From the NCBI GenBank assembly GCA_036554605.1, contig DATBMY010000086.1, forward strand, positions 1 to 9,242: a DNA stretch of 9,242 bases, given 5' to 3'. This stretch comes from DATBMY01 sp036554605 (GTDB lineage: Bacteria; Acidobacteriota; Blastocatellia; UBA7656). Under the pieces are notes generated by a model. The model ran no database searches and had not been told where the DNA came from. It saw nothing but the letters and a program-made list of their open reading frames with translations. How positions within the stretch are numbered: position 1 is the first letter of the stretch; each line of letters starts with the position of its first letter. The position numbers and the translations under genes were made by a program. Positions 1 to 6,264 of the stretch are shown one piece after another.

Positions 1-1
1 C

Positions 2-211
2 CACCCGGTAGTGGGCGACACGACTTACGGCGGCGGGCGCGAGAATACGGTTCGCGATTCCTACGTGAAGCAACAGATTCACGCTCTTGGCCGCCACTTT
101 CTGCACGCGGCGCAACTTGGCTTCGCACACCCGCGCACCGGCGAGCGCATGGAGTTCAGCTCGCCGCTCCCGCCCGAGCTTACAGGCTTCCTTGCAGGGA
201 TCAAGGGCTAG
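2..211 (+). CDS. RluA/RluD-family 23S rRNA pseudouridine synthase, C-terminal fragment
   Basis: This is the 3' end of a gene that begins before the window; 69 residues remain, ending at TAG 209-211. Members of this family convert specific uridines in rRNA (sometimes tRNA) to pseudouridine in the cytoplasm. The fragment opens with HPVVGDTTYGGG, which matches the HP-(L/V)-VGD-xxYGG motif that follows the catalytic domain. It continues with FLHAAQLGFAHPRTGER and MEFSSPLPPEL, the usual family C-terminus in which LHA and HP-x-TGE are strongly conserved. The catalytic Asp region lies outside the window, so RluD cannot be separated from RluA or RluC by sequence here. The stop codon abuts the repeat element at 211-307, which may help terminate this transcript. 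The family call is secure; the exact target uridine is unknown. Confidence 0.88.
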   Translation, partial: HPVVGDTTYGGGRENTVRDSYVKQQIHALGRHFLHAAQLGFAHPRTGERMEFSSPLPPELTGFLAGIKG

Positions 212-307
212 AGGCCAGGGGGCAGGGGAAGGTCTGAAATGCGAATTAGCGTATTTGAGATATTGGAACCTCTGGCCCCTGGCCCCTGAATCCTGACCCC
301 TGATATA
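211..307. repeat. Composite heptad-arm palindromic element, copy A
   Basis: The right arm is a run of 7-base units starting at 273, 280, 287, 294 and 301 (TGGCCCC twice, then TGAATCC, TGACCCC, TGATATA). The left arm carries the same kind of unit on the other strand: 211-217 reads TGGCCTC and 218-224 reads TGCCCCC when reverse-complemented. Segment 211-221 can pair with 276-286 at 10 of 11 positions. Between the arms is an AT-rich imperfect palindrome at 236-258, with half-sites GAAATGCG and CGTATTTGA around AATTAG. The core aligns without gaps to the element B core (3548-3570) at 17 of 23 positions. Structure and degeneracy suggest a dispersed intergenic repeat that could fold as a hairpin in RNA or DNA. 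Mobility or function is not shown. Confidence 0.72.
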
Positions 308-309
308 AT
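301..309 (+). promoter_or_regulatory. Extended -10 promoter upstream of the VWA cluster
   Basis: The sequence TGATATAAT is a perfect extended -10 element (TG-N-TATAAT), with the TATAAT hexamer at 304-309. The place for a -35 box (about 281-286) reads GGCCCC and is not recognisable, which extended -10 promoters can tolerate. Transcription would begin near 316 and leave a leader of about 67 bases before the ATG at 383. The TG and first bases of the hexamer belong to the last heptad unit of element A. The motif is seen directly; promoter activity is inferred. Confidence 0.5.
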
Positions 310-382
310 TTTTCTGGCCAAAGCATCGCGAGCGAATATCCTGTGCATCAGACCCAGGTAGTTGGAGGATCCTCTTAGTACA

Positions 383-1330
383 ATGAAACACGCGCGGACA
401 GTAGCCATTCCAACGCTAGCTATAATTCTGTTGATCGGCTCGTCCGTCCTCGCCCAGAGGCCCGCTCGGCCAGCTCAGCCTCAGGAGCAGGATGATCAGG
501 TACAGATCCGCACTTTTGAAGTCAGGCTGCCCATATCGGTCAAGAATAAAGACAAATTCGTGACCGGGCTGACGGTCAATAACTTCGAGATTTATGAGGA
601 CGGGAAGCGGCAGAAGATCGAGGATTTCAAAGCCCCGAGCCAGTTACCTCTCTACATAGCGATGCTCGTCGACACGAGCAACAGCGTAAAGCTCAAGCTG
701 CCGTTCGAAAAGGATGCGGGGGAAGACTTCATCGCCACCGTCACTACCTTCCGCCGGAAGGATAAAGTCCTGCTTGCGTCCTTTGATTCGGAAGTAGCCC
801 TTCACCAGGATTTCACCGACGATCAACAATCCCTGATCGCCGCGCTTCGCAAGCTTAAGGCCGGCGGCGTTACGCGCATGCGCGATGCCGTATATCGCAT
901 AATCGAAGAGAAGCTCGCCAGCGTCAGCGGCAACGAAAGCCGCCGCGTCATCGTCGTGCTTTCCGACGGCGAGGACACGGCAAGCGAGCGCTCGCTTAAA
1001 GAGACAATAGATATGGCCCAGCGCCACGACGTGACCATATTCGGAATCAGCACGAAGAATTTCAAAGGCATAACCTCCGGCATGGTTGAAAACGAAGACG
1101 ACAAGGAACTGCGCAAGCTGTGCGAGTCCACGGGCGGTCAGGTCTTTCTGCCATCGGAGAAGCTTCAGTTATTTAAGTCCTTCAGCCAGGTCGCGCAAGA
1201 CCTGAGGCTGGAGTACGTATTATTTTATAAGCCCGAAAACCAGGATAAGACGGGCAAGCCCCGGCAGATCCGGGTGAAGCTCGTCAACGCCGACGGGCGC
1301 GTGCATCATAAGCAGGGATACATTAATTAG
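383..1330 (+). CDS. Secreted VWA-domain protein (VWFA-related Acidobacterial type), first of three
   Basis: This encodes a 315-residue exported protein of unknown role. A signal peptide covers about residues 1-25 (basic MKHAR, a hydrophobic stretch, then VLA-Q), followed by a short Pro/Gln-rich linker to about 38. A beta-rich N-terminal segment (about 40-85, including NNFEIYEDGKRQKIEDF) precedes the VWA fold. The metal-ion-dependent adhesion site is intact: D97-T-S99-N-S101, T164 and D195 in VVLSDGED. The C-terminus (LEYVLFYKPEN to VHHKQGYIN) is the family's usual tail in a diverged form. The ATG at 383 is preferred because it starts directly on the signal peptide; GGAGG at 364-368 is 14 bases upstream, rather far. 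A TTG at 362 would add seven residues before the signal peptide. This copy is more diverged than the other two. VWA domains typically bind protein ligands through a metal ion; the partner here is unknown. Confidence 0.88.
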   Translation: MKHARTVAIPTLAIILLIGSSVLAQRPARPAQPQEQDDQVQIRTFEVRLPISVKNKDKFVTGLTVNNFEIYEDGKRQKIEDFKAPSQLPLYIAMLVDTSNSVKLKLPFEKDAGEDFIATVTTFRRKDKVLLASFDSEVALHQDFTDDQQSLIAALRKLKAGGVTRMRDAVYRIIEEKLASVSGNESRRVIVVLSDGEDTASERSLKETIDMAQRHDVTIFGISTKNFKGITSGMVENEDDKELRKLCESTGGQVFLPSEKLQLFKSFSQVAQDLRLEYVLFYKPENQDKTGKPRQIRVKLVNADGRVHHKQGYIN

Positions 1331-1414
1331 CGCAGGAACCGCAAAGCGGTAAAGAGCCAGGCCCCGCTATAGCCGTTTTGCATTCTTCGCTTATCGAAAA
1401 GTTTTGGGGGCAAT

Positions 1415-2482
1415 ATGCGTAAGAAAGTCGCCGTCCTGTTCGCATCATTATTGGTATTTCTAGTTTCTGCCGCCGCGGCGCAGCGACAGAAGCCCGCGCC
1501 AACGTCGCCCGCCCGGCAGGGCGCGCAGCAGAAGCCGAAACCGGACCAGAAGGCGCAAGAAAAGGGCGATGAGATCATGGAGGGCGACGAGCTGGTGCGA
1601 CTCGGCACCGACCTTGTAAACGTGATGTTCAGCGCCGTCGATCAGAACAACCGCATCATAAGCGACATCCGTCAGGAAGAGATTACGGTGCTCGAAGACG
1701 GCGAGCAGCAGCAGGTCTTTACCTTCAAGCGCGAGTCGACGCTGCCGATAAACATCGCGATACTCATGGACATGTCGGGCAGCCAGGAATATACCTTCCC
1801 GCAAGAGAAGCTGGCGGCCGGAGAATTCCTGCGCTCGATCATACGGCCGAACAAAGACTCGGCCGCGATACTCACGTTTCAAGACGACGTCGACCTTATA
1901 CAGGGGCTGACCTCGCGCGTCGATACGCTCAACCGCGCATTCGACGAGATACAGTACGCGCGCCGGTTCGGGACCGCCACCACCCGGCGGCAGGCGACGG
2001 CGCTATACGATGCGCTTTATATCACCGCCGACGAAGTGCTCGGTCGCGACGCGCACCGCTCGGCGTCGGAAGACGCGGCAACCCGCCGCGCGATAATACT
2101 GCTCACCGACGGCGTCGACAACGCGAGCAGCCGCAAGCTTGAAGAGGCTATCGATCGAGCGTGGCGCTCGGGCGTAGTGATATATGCCATCGGAATAGGC
2201 GACCGCTTCCGGTTCGAAGGCGTGCGCGAAGAGGTGCTTCGAAGGATGAGCGAAGAGACCGGCGGGCGCGCATATTTCCCGCACGGGGCGGACGACCTGC
2301 TACACCATTTTCGCCAGATCGAAGGCGAGCTGCGCAGCCAGTACCTGGTCGCTTATGCGCCCGCCAACACAACGCGCGACGGGCGATTTCGACGTATAGA
2401 GGTGCGTGTAAACGGCCGGCCGAACGCGCGCGTCATTCATCGCCGCGGCTACTACGCGGCTACGGAAGAAGTGAACAAATGA
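1415..2482 (+). CDS. Secreted VWA-domain protein (VWFA-related Acidobacterial type), second of three
   Basis: This 355-residue protein has a signal peptide of about 22 residues ending AAAA-Q, then a linker rich in Pro, Gln and Lys (about 23-50), suggesting a flexible spacer after export. The N-terminal family segment includes LVRLGTDLVNVMFSAVDQ and ITVLEDGEQQQVFTFKRE (about 60-107). The VWA fold follows, with the metal site D119-M-S121-G-S123, T195 in the QATALYDA stretch, and D232 in ILLTDGVD. The tail QYLVAYAPAN to VIHRRGYYA (about 309-348) is the characteristic end of the family. The start ATG has a G-rich stretch (1406-1410) only four bases upstream, an unusual ribosome binding site. The 84-base gap after the first VWA gene shows no clear terminator, so read-through is likely. 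The stop overlaps the next gene's start by ATGA (2479-2482), implying translational coupling. Confidence 0.9.
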   Translation: MRKKVAVLFASLLVFLVSAAAAQRQKPAPTSPARQGAQQKPKPDQKAQEKGDEIMEGDELVRLGTDLVNVMFSAVDQNNRIISDIRQEEITVLEDGEQQQVFTFKRESTLPINIAILMDMSGSQEYTFPQEKLAAGEFLRSIIRPNKDSAAILTFQDDVDLIQGLTSRVDTLNRAFDEIQYARRFGTATTRRQATALYDALYITADEVLGRDAHRSASEDAATRRAIILLTDGVDNASSRKLEEAIDRAWRSGVVIYAIGIGDRFRFEGVREEVLRRMSEETGGRAYFPHGADDLLHHFRQIEGELRSQYLVAYAPANTTRDGRFRRIEVRVNGRPNARVIHRRGYYAATEEVNK

Positions 2483-3522
2483 AGTTTTTGAAATCTAATA
2501 TAATCGCAGTAATTCTGGCGCTGGCCGTCATAGCCGCGCCGGGCTCGCAAGCAAGTTTCACCCAGGAGCCTCCCCCTCCCGAGCCGCCCGCGCAGAAGAA
2601 GGCGGAGAAGCCAGCTCGGCAGGATGAGCAGGATGACGTCATCAAGCTCGGCACTCAGCTTGTCACCGTGCCGCTCAACGTCACCGATAAGAAGAACAGG
2701 TACATAACCGATCTGACTAAAGATGACATAGACGTCTTTGAAGATGAAAAGCCGCAGCAGGTATTCTCTTTCGAGCGGCAGACGGACCTGCCCATCACGG
2801 TCGCTATGCTCATAGACATATCGGGCAGCCAGTCCGAGACGCTGCCTTACGAGATAGCAGCCGGGCAGAAGTTCTTTCGACAGGTCCTGAGGCCGAAAAA
2901 AGACCTAGGCGCGGTCGTCACCTTCGAGCATGAATCAGTGCTTGTGCAAGACCTGACTTCGGATGTCGAAAGACTGCAAGGCGCGCTCAGCGAAGTGCGC
3001 GTGCCCGCGCGCGCGGCCTCGGTGGGAGGAGTTGGCGGCACGCCGCCCATCAATAACAATGGCGCGGGCTCGACGGCCGTATACGATTCAGTCTATGCCG
3101 TGTCGGGCGACCTGCTCAGGCGCGAAGCCGGCCGCCGCGTGATCATATTGATCACCGACGGCATTGACACTTCAAGCCGGATAAAGATGCGCGAGGCAAT
3201 CGAGAGGACATGGCGCAGCGAAATAATCGTCTACTGCATCGGCATAGGCGATCCACTATATGGCGGCATCAGTGAAGGATCACTGAAAAAGATCGCGGCC
3301 GAGACGGGCGGGCGGGCCTTCTTTCCGCGCGGCGCCGAAGACCTCGATAAGGCGTTCGCGCAGATAGACGAAGACATGCGCGCGCAGTACACGCTGACAT
3401 ACGAGCCGGCGAACCCCGCGCAGGATGGGTCGTTCCGCGTGATTCAGGTGAAGGTAAAAAACCGCAAGGACCTGAACGTCCGCCATCGCCGCGGCTACTT
3501 CGCGCCGAAAGCGGGCAAATGA
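2479..3522 (+). CDS. Secreted VWA-domain protein (VWFA-related Acidobacterial type), third of three
   Basis: This 347-residue protein starts at the ATG overlapping the previous stop, with GGAAGAAG at 2464-2471 as a plausible ribosome binding site. The open frame runs upstream to 2161, but that part is out of frame inside the previous gene and lacks a signal sequence. Residues 1-25 form a signal peptide (MKFLKSN, hydrophobic core, SQA), followed by a Pro-rich and charged linker (about 29-52). The family segment includes VIKLGTQLVTVPLNVTD and DVFEDEKPQQVFSFER. The metal site is complete: D113-I-S115-G-S117, T199 and D227 in ILITDGID. A Gly/Asn/Pro-rich loop at about 180-198 sits just before T199 and is absent from the first gene. 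The tail QYTLTYEPAN to RHRRGYFAPK is typical. It is the closest relative of the second gene, consistent with tandem duplication. Its stop touches element B. Confidence 0.9.
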   Translation: MKFLKSNIIAVILALAVIAAPGSQASFTQEPPPPEPPAQKKAEKPARQDEQDDVIKLGTQLVTVPLNVTDKKNRYITDLTKDDIDVFEDEKPQQVFSFERQTDLPITVAMLIDISGSQSETLPYEIAAGQKFFRQVLRPKKDLGAVVTFEHESVLVQDLTSDVERLQGALSEVRVPARAASVGGVGGTPPINNNGAGSTAVYDSVYAVSGDLLRREAGRRVIILITDGIDTSSRIKMREAIERTWRSEIIVYCIGIGDPLYGGISEGSLKKIAAETGGRAFFPRGAEDLDKAFAQIDEDMRAQYTLTYEPANPAQDGSFRVIQVKVKNRKDLNVRHRRGYFAPKAGK

Positions 3523-3616
3523 ATCAGCGGTCAGTGAAATAGGTTTTGAAATATGAAATGGCATATTTCAAAGTCGAGAAGCACTGACCTCTGGCCACTG
3601 ACCACCGATCACTGAA
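3523..3616. repeat. Composite heptad-arm palindromic element, copy B
   Basis: This element lies between convergent genes. The core is a perfect 11-base inverted repeat, 3545-3555 (TTTGAAATATG) and 3562-3572 (CATATTTCAAA), with a six-base loop. The right arm is a heptad run: CACTGAC at 3582, CTCTGGC at 3589, CACTGAC at 3596, CACCGAT at 3603 and CACTGAA at 3610. The left arm has the inverse: 3523-3536 pairs with 3596-3609 at 12 of 14 positions. The right arm runs into the last codons of the minus-strand laccase-domain gene, and the left arm starts directly at the third VWA gene's stop. There is no T-tract after the core, so a classic intrinsic terminator is not proven, but a hairpin between converging transcripts could stop or protect both. 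It is related to element A. Confidence 0.75.
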
Positions 3617-4484
3617 TGCGGCCGATGACGGAAAGCAAACGGCCCGTGCCCCCAGGCTGGGAGCGCCCTTCGCGGCGGTAGGAAAAGAAAAGATCGTTTT
3701 GATGTATCGTGCAATAATCCGAGATGTGGATGCGGTCCGGGCTAAAACCGCAAAAGGCTAACTGCTGGATGTTGGCCGCGCGCACGTCAAGGTGCGCTTT
3801 GCCTCCCTGCTTGAAATTCACAAACAGCTTGCGCCAGTAGCCGAACTCCTTTTTGTACTTTTCAATCACCTCCTCTCCGACTTCATAGCATTCGGCGCAG
3901 GCAGACGGCCCGAGCGCGGCGATCGAGGAACGCGGGTTGACCCCGTGCCGCAGCATGAGGTCGGCGACGGCGCGTTCGGTTATGCGGCCCGCTGTCCCGC
4001 GCCAGCCCGCGTGAATCGCGGCCACGACATTGCTTTTCGTATCGGCGATCAGCACCGGCAAACAATCGGCGGTCTGTACGGCGAGCAATACGTTTTCGAG
4101 ACTAGTGATCAGAGCATCGCAATCATTTTGCGGGCCGCGCGCCTGCTCTAAGGTCTCTATGGCGCAACGCTCGATTGAGTGCGTTTGCCGGGCCGTGACG
4201 ATGGTGGCCGTCTTTGCCCCGAGAGCATCGAGAAAGCGGCGGCGGTTTTCCGCCACGTTCTTATGATCGTCGCCTTTGAAGTAAGCGAGGTTGAGCGCGT
4301 CGCCGGGCATGGGGCTTACGCCGCCCACTCGCGTGCTGAAGGCGTTCGTAAAGCCCGCGCCCTCCAGGGGCGCGCAGACAAGATAGGAGATACGCGCTCT
4401 GCCCGTCGAGGTATCAACCTCCCGCTCGCGCATTTCAAACGCCGCCGGATCGTTCGTTTCCTTCTTTTCCTCTTCCATAAGCAT
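3609..4484 (-). CDS. pgeF: Laccase-domain protein, PgeF/YfiH/YlmD family (peptidoglycan editing factor)
   Basis: This 291-residue cytoplasmic protein belongs to the family once called multicopper polyphenol oxidase. Members are zinc-dependent purine nucleoside-processing enzymes, and the E. coli homologue keeps wrongly incorporated residues out of peptidoglycan. The hallmark zinc ligands are present: H102 in ARQTHS, C141 in TADCLPV and H158 in AAIHAGWRGT. Other family signatures are FSTRVGGVS (about 49-57), the NLAY stretch, and LGPSACAECYEV (about 191-202). The C-terminal DYCTIHQNDLFFSYRREG is also typical. The first 17 residues are charged and poorly conserved, and no good ribosome binding site precedes the ATG at 4484; Met3 (4478) or Met18 are possible true starts. 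The last residues (RIQ) are encoded inside element B. The nucleoside-phosphorylase activity is family knowledge, not shown here. It is transcribed divergently from serS. Confidence 0.9.
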   Translation of the reverse strand: MLMEEEKKETNDPAAFEMREREVDTSTGRARISYLVCAPLEGAGFTNAFSTRVGGVSPMPGDALNLAYFKGDDHKNVAENRRRFLDALGAKTATIVTARQTHSIERCAIETLEQARGPQNDCDALITSLENVLLAVQTADCLPVLIADTKSNVVAAIHAGWRGTAGRITERAVADLMLRHGVNPRSSIAALGPSACAECYEVGEEVIEKYKKEFGYWRKLFVNFKQGGKAHLDVRAANIQQLAFCGFSPDRIHISDYCTIHQNDLFFSYRREGRSQPGGTGRLLSVIGRIQ

Positions 4485-4551
4485 AAATGCTAGCCAGAAG
4501 CCGCCGCCGGGCGCAACCGCCCTTCCGAGGTTTTCATGATTTGCAACGCTG

Positions 4552-4581
4552 TTGACACTCGTCTGCCGGGCGGCTTAGGCT
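4552..4581 (+). promoter_or_regulatory. Candidate sigma70-type promoter of serS
   Basis: A perfect TTGACA -35 box is at 4552-4557. An 18-base spacer leads to TAGGCT at 4576-4581, a -10 form common in GC-rich bacteria. Transcription would start near 4588 and give a leader of about 33 bases before the serS ATG. The -35 is clear, but the -10 matches the consensus at only three of six positions. Confidence 0.5.
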
Positions 4582-4620
4582 ATCGATTTACAGCAAGAGT
4601 CTGAAAGGTGACTGATAAGC

Positions 4621-5904
4621 ATGCTCGATATAAATTTCGTCCGCGCCAATCTGGATGCCGTGAAGCGCAAGCTTGAAGATAGAGGGTTCCCGACCGATGC
4701 GCTCGAACGGTTTTCTGAACTCGATGAGCGAAGGCGTGCCTTCATACGCGAGCGCGACGATCTGAACGCCACGCGCAATCGCGAGAGCCAGGATATAGGC
4801 AAGATGATGAAGGCGGGCCGGAAGGAAGAGGCCGAGTCGCGCCGCGGGGCCGTGCGCGAGATCGGCGATAAGATCGCCGCAATCGAAGCGGAGCTTGGGC
4901 GGGCCGAAGAGGATTTGAACCAGATACTGGTGACGCTGCCGAACTTGGCGCACGGAAGCGTCCCCATAGGCGGGGACGAATCGGCCAACCAGGAAATAAA
5001 GCGGTGGGGCACGCCGCCCGAGTTCGATTTCGAGCCCCGCGATCACGTCGAGCTGGCAACGCATCTAGGCCTGCTCGACCTTGAGCGGGCTGCCAAGATC
5101 AGCGGCTCGCGGTTCGCGATACTCACGGGAGCGGGGGCGCGTCTTGAGCGTGCGCTGATCAATTTCTGCCTCGACCTGCAGACACGCCGAAACGGCTACA
5201 CCGAGGTGCAGCCGCCGTTCATCGTAAACGAGCGGACGCTTTTCGGGACGGGCCAGCTCCCTAAATTCGAGGCCGACCTGTTCAAGCTGACAGACGAGCG
5301 CAACCTCTACTTGATCCCCACGGCCGAGGTTCCGCTCACGAATATTTATGCGGGCGAGATAATCGACGGCACGCGGCTCCCCATAAATATGACAGCTTAC
5401 ACTCCCTGCTTTCGAAGCGAAGCGGGCAGCTATGGCAAGGACGTGCGCGGGCTGATTCGCCAGCACCAGTTCGACAAAGTAGAGCTGGTCAAGATCACGC
5501 GGCCCGAAGACTCTTACGATGAGCTTGAGCGGTTGACGCGCGATGCCGAAACGGTGCTTGAAGCCCTTGGGCTCGCTTACCGGCGCGTGACGCTTTCGAC
5601 GGGCGATATGGGATTCTCCGCGGCCAAGACCTATGACATAGAGGTGTGGCTGCCGAGCCAGAGTACATATCGCGAAATATCTTCTTGCTCTAACTGCGAG
5701 TCGTTTCAAGCCAGGCGCGCGCAGATAAGATACCGCCGCGAACAGAAGTCGAAGCCTGATTATGTTCACACGCTGAACGGGTCGGGGCTGGCAATCGGGC
5801 GCACGTGGCTTGCGATAATAGAGAACTACCAGCAGGAAGATCGTAGCGTCGTCGTCCCCGAAGCGCTTCGCCCGTTCATGGATGGAGTGGAGAGAATTAC
5901 TTGA
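4621..5904 (+). CDS. serS: Seryl-tRNA synthetase
   Basis: This enzyme joins serine to tRNA-Ser (and to tRNA-Sec where present) through a seryl-adenylate intermediate. At 427 residues it has the normal bacterial length. Residues 1 to about 110 form the N-terminal tRNA-binding arm: MLDINFVRANLDAV at the start, then a long charged antiparallel coiled coil (about 28-102). The class II catalytic core follows, with the serine-site TAE at 234-236. Motif 2 is FRSEAGSYGKDVRG (264-277). Motif 3 is around NGSGLAIGRTW (386-396), with E401-N402 and the terminal signature VVVPEALRPFM. The ATG at 4621 follows AAAGGTGA (4604-4611) with nine bases between. It faces away from pgeF across a 136-base gap. A short inverted repeat begins at its stop codon. 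Nothing is missing or unusual. Confidence 0.98.
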   Translation: MLDINFVRANLDAVKRKLEDRGFPTDALERFSELDERRRAFIRERDDLNATRNRESQDIGKMMKAGRKEEAESRRGAVREIGDKIAAIEAELGRAEEDLNQILVTLPNLAHGSVPIGGDESANQEIKRWGTPPEFDFEPRDHVELATHLGLLDLERAAKISGSRFAILTGAGARLERALINFCLDLQTRRNGYTEVQPPFIVNERTLFGTGQLPKFEADLFKLTDERNLYLIPTAEVPLTNIYAGEIIDGTRLPINMTAYTPCFRSEAGSYGKDVRGLIRQHQFDKVELVKITRPEDSYDELERLTRDAETVLEALGLAYRRVTLSTGDMGFSAAKTYDIEVWLPSQSTYREISSCSNCESFQARRAQIRYRREQKSKPDYVHTLNGSGLAIGRTWLAIIENYQQEDRSVVVPEALRPFMDGVERIT

Positions 5905-5938
5905 TTTTGGATTAGGGAACCTGCCGGCGATCCAAAAT
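5904..5938. repeat. Nine-base inverted repeat starting at the serS stop
   Basis: ATTTTGGAT at 5904-5912 is exactly complementary to ATCCAAAAT at 5930-5938, with 17 bases between. The left arm starts on the last base of the serS stop codon. No T-run follows on either strand, so it is not a textbook terminator, although it could protect the 3' end. It differs in sequence from elements A and B. Confidence 0.5.
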
Positions 5939-6262
5939 AGAAAGCGGCCACCAACGCGGCGACGAAACCGTAGAGAGGGTTCTGACTCGTTACTCGGAGC
6001 CGGCGGCATTTCGCATCGACTGGCGGAGGGTGAGGCTCCGCGAAAGTCCGGGTGATGACAACCTGCCGCCTACTCGCGCTGATCTTTCGTCGCAGCGTCG
6101 GTGGCCGAAAGAGAGCACCATCAGGCGTCTCAAGCTTCCGCCCCTCTATATAGCAATGGCCGTGCCGCGAAAATCGAATAGCGAAATACCGGCTTTTTAT
6201 TGGGTTTTTGAGACACTTGCGCGACAAGGGCGGCAGATGTGATTCACTTTGACCTATTCACA
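5939..6262. other. Intergenic region without a convincing gene (serS to rsmG, convergent)
   Basis: This stretch of about 320 bases lies between two converging genes and contains no open frame I believe. It is GC-rich and can form several short stems: GCGGAG 6023-6028 with CTCCGC 6036-6041, and CTTTCG with CGAAAG around 6084-6111. A T-rich tract at about 6191-6208 (CTTTTTATTGGGTTTTT) follows weak dyad sequence and may end plus-strand transcription. A seven-base inverted repeat, GATGTGA 6236-6242 and TCACATC 6258-6264, overlaps the rsmG stop. I do not recognise tRNA, tmRNA, SRP RNA or a complete RNase P RNA. Confidence 0.45.
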
Positions 6263-6264
6263 TC
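6236..6264. repeat. Seven-base inverted repeat on the rsmG stop codon
   Basis: GATGTGA at 6236-6242 and TCACATC at 6258-6264 are perfect complements separated by 15 bases. The second arm covers two bases of the rsmG stop codon (6263-6265, minus strand). It could be a weak 3'-end hairpin for rsmG. Its length makes chance occurrence possible. Confidence 0.35.

Noticed and set aside
362..382. TTG start for the first VWA gene
   Set aside because: It adds seven residues before the signal peptide; the ATG at 383 gives a normal exported N-terminus.
644..1131. Minus-strand frames opposite the first VWA gene
   Set aside because: They are shadows of a well-supported gene with clear VWA motifs.
2161..2478. 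N-terminal extension of the third VWA gene
   Set aside because: It lies out of frame inside the second VWA gene, is Arg-rich with no signal peptide, and the overlapping ATG at 2479 starts directly on a signal peptide.
5065..6009. Long minus-strand open frame (314 codons) opposite serS
   Set aside because: It is antisense to the intact serS gene; its Arg-rich translation has no recognisable family, and the frame is a by-product of GC-rich codon use.
6021..6060. Similarity to the RNase P RNA P4 region (GGCGGAGGG and GAAAGTCCGGG)
   Set aside because: The usual GAGGAAAGTCC is interrupted by six bases, no ACAGAA partner follows, and there is not enough length before rsmG for a complete RNA.
6040..6070. 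Cobalamin-riboswitch-like words (AGTCCGG, ACCTGCC)
   Set aside because: The GCCACTG and upstream core are missing, and the nearest downstream gene on this strand lies beyond rsmG, so there is no sensible target.
5826..6227. Minus-strand 133-codon frame overlapping the end of serS
   Set aside because: It overlaps the conserved serS C-terminus, shows no conserved domain and its composition looks like non-coding translation.
6030..6242. Plus-strand 70-codon frame after serS
   Set aside because: It has a GTG start, no supported ribosome binding site, a mixed Arg/Pro-rich composition and no family resemblance.
6238..6262. CRP-like half-sites TGTGA and TCACA
   Set aside because: They are 15 bases apart instead of six and lie at the end of a gene, not in a promoter.
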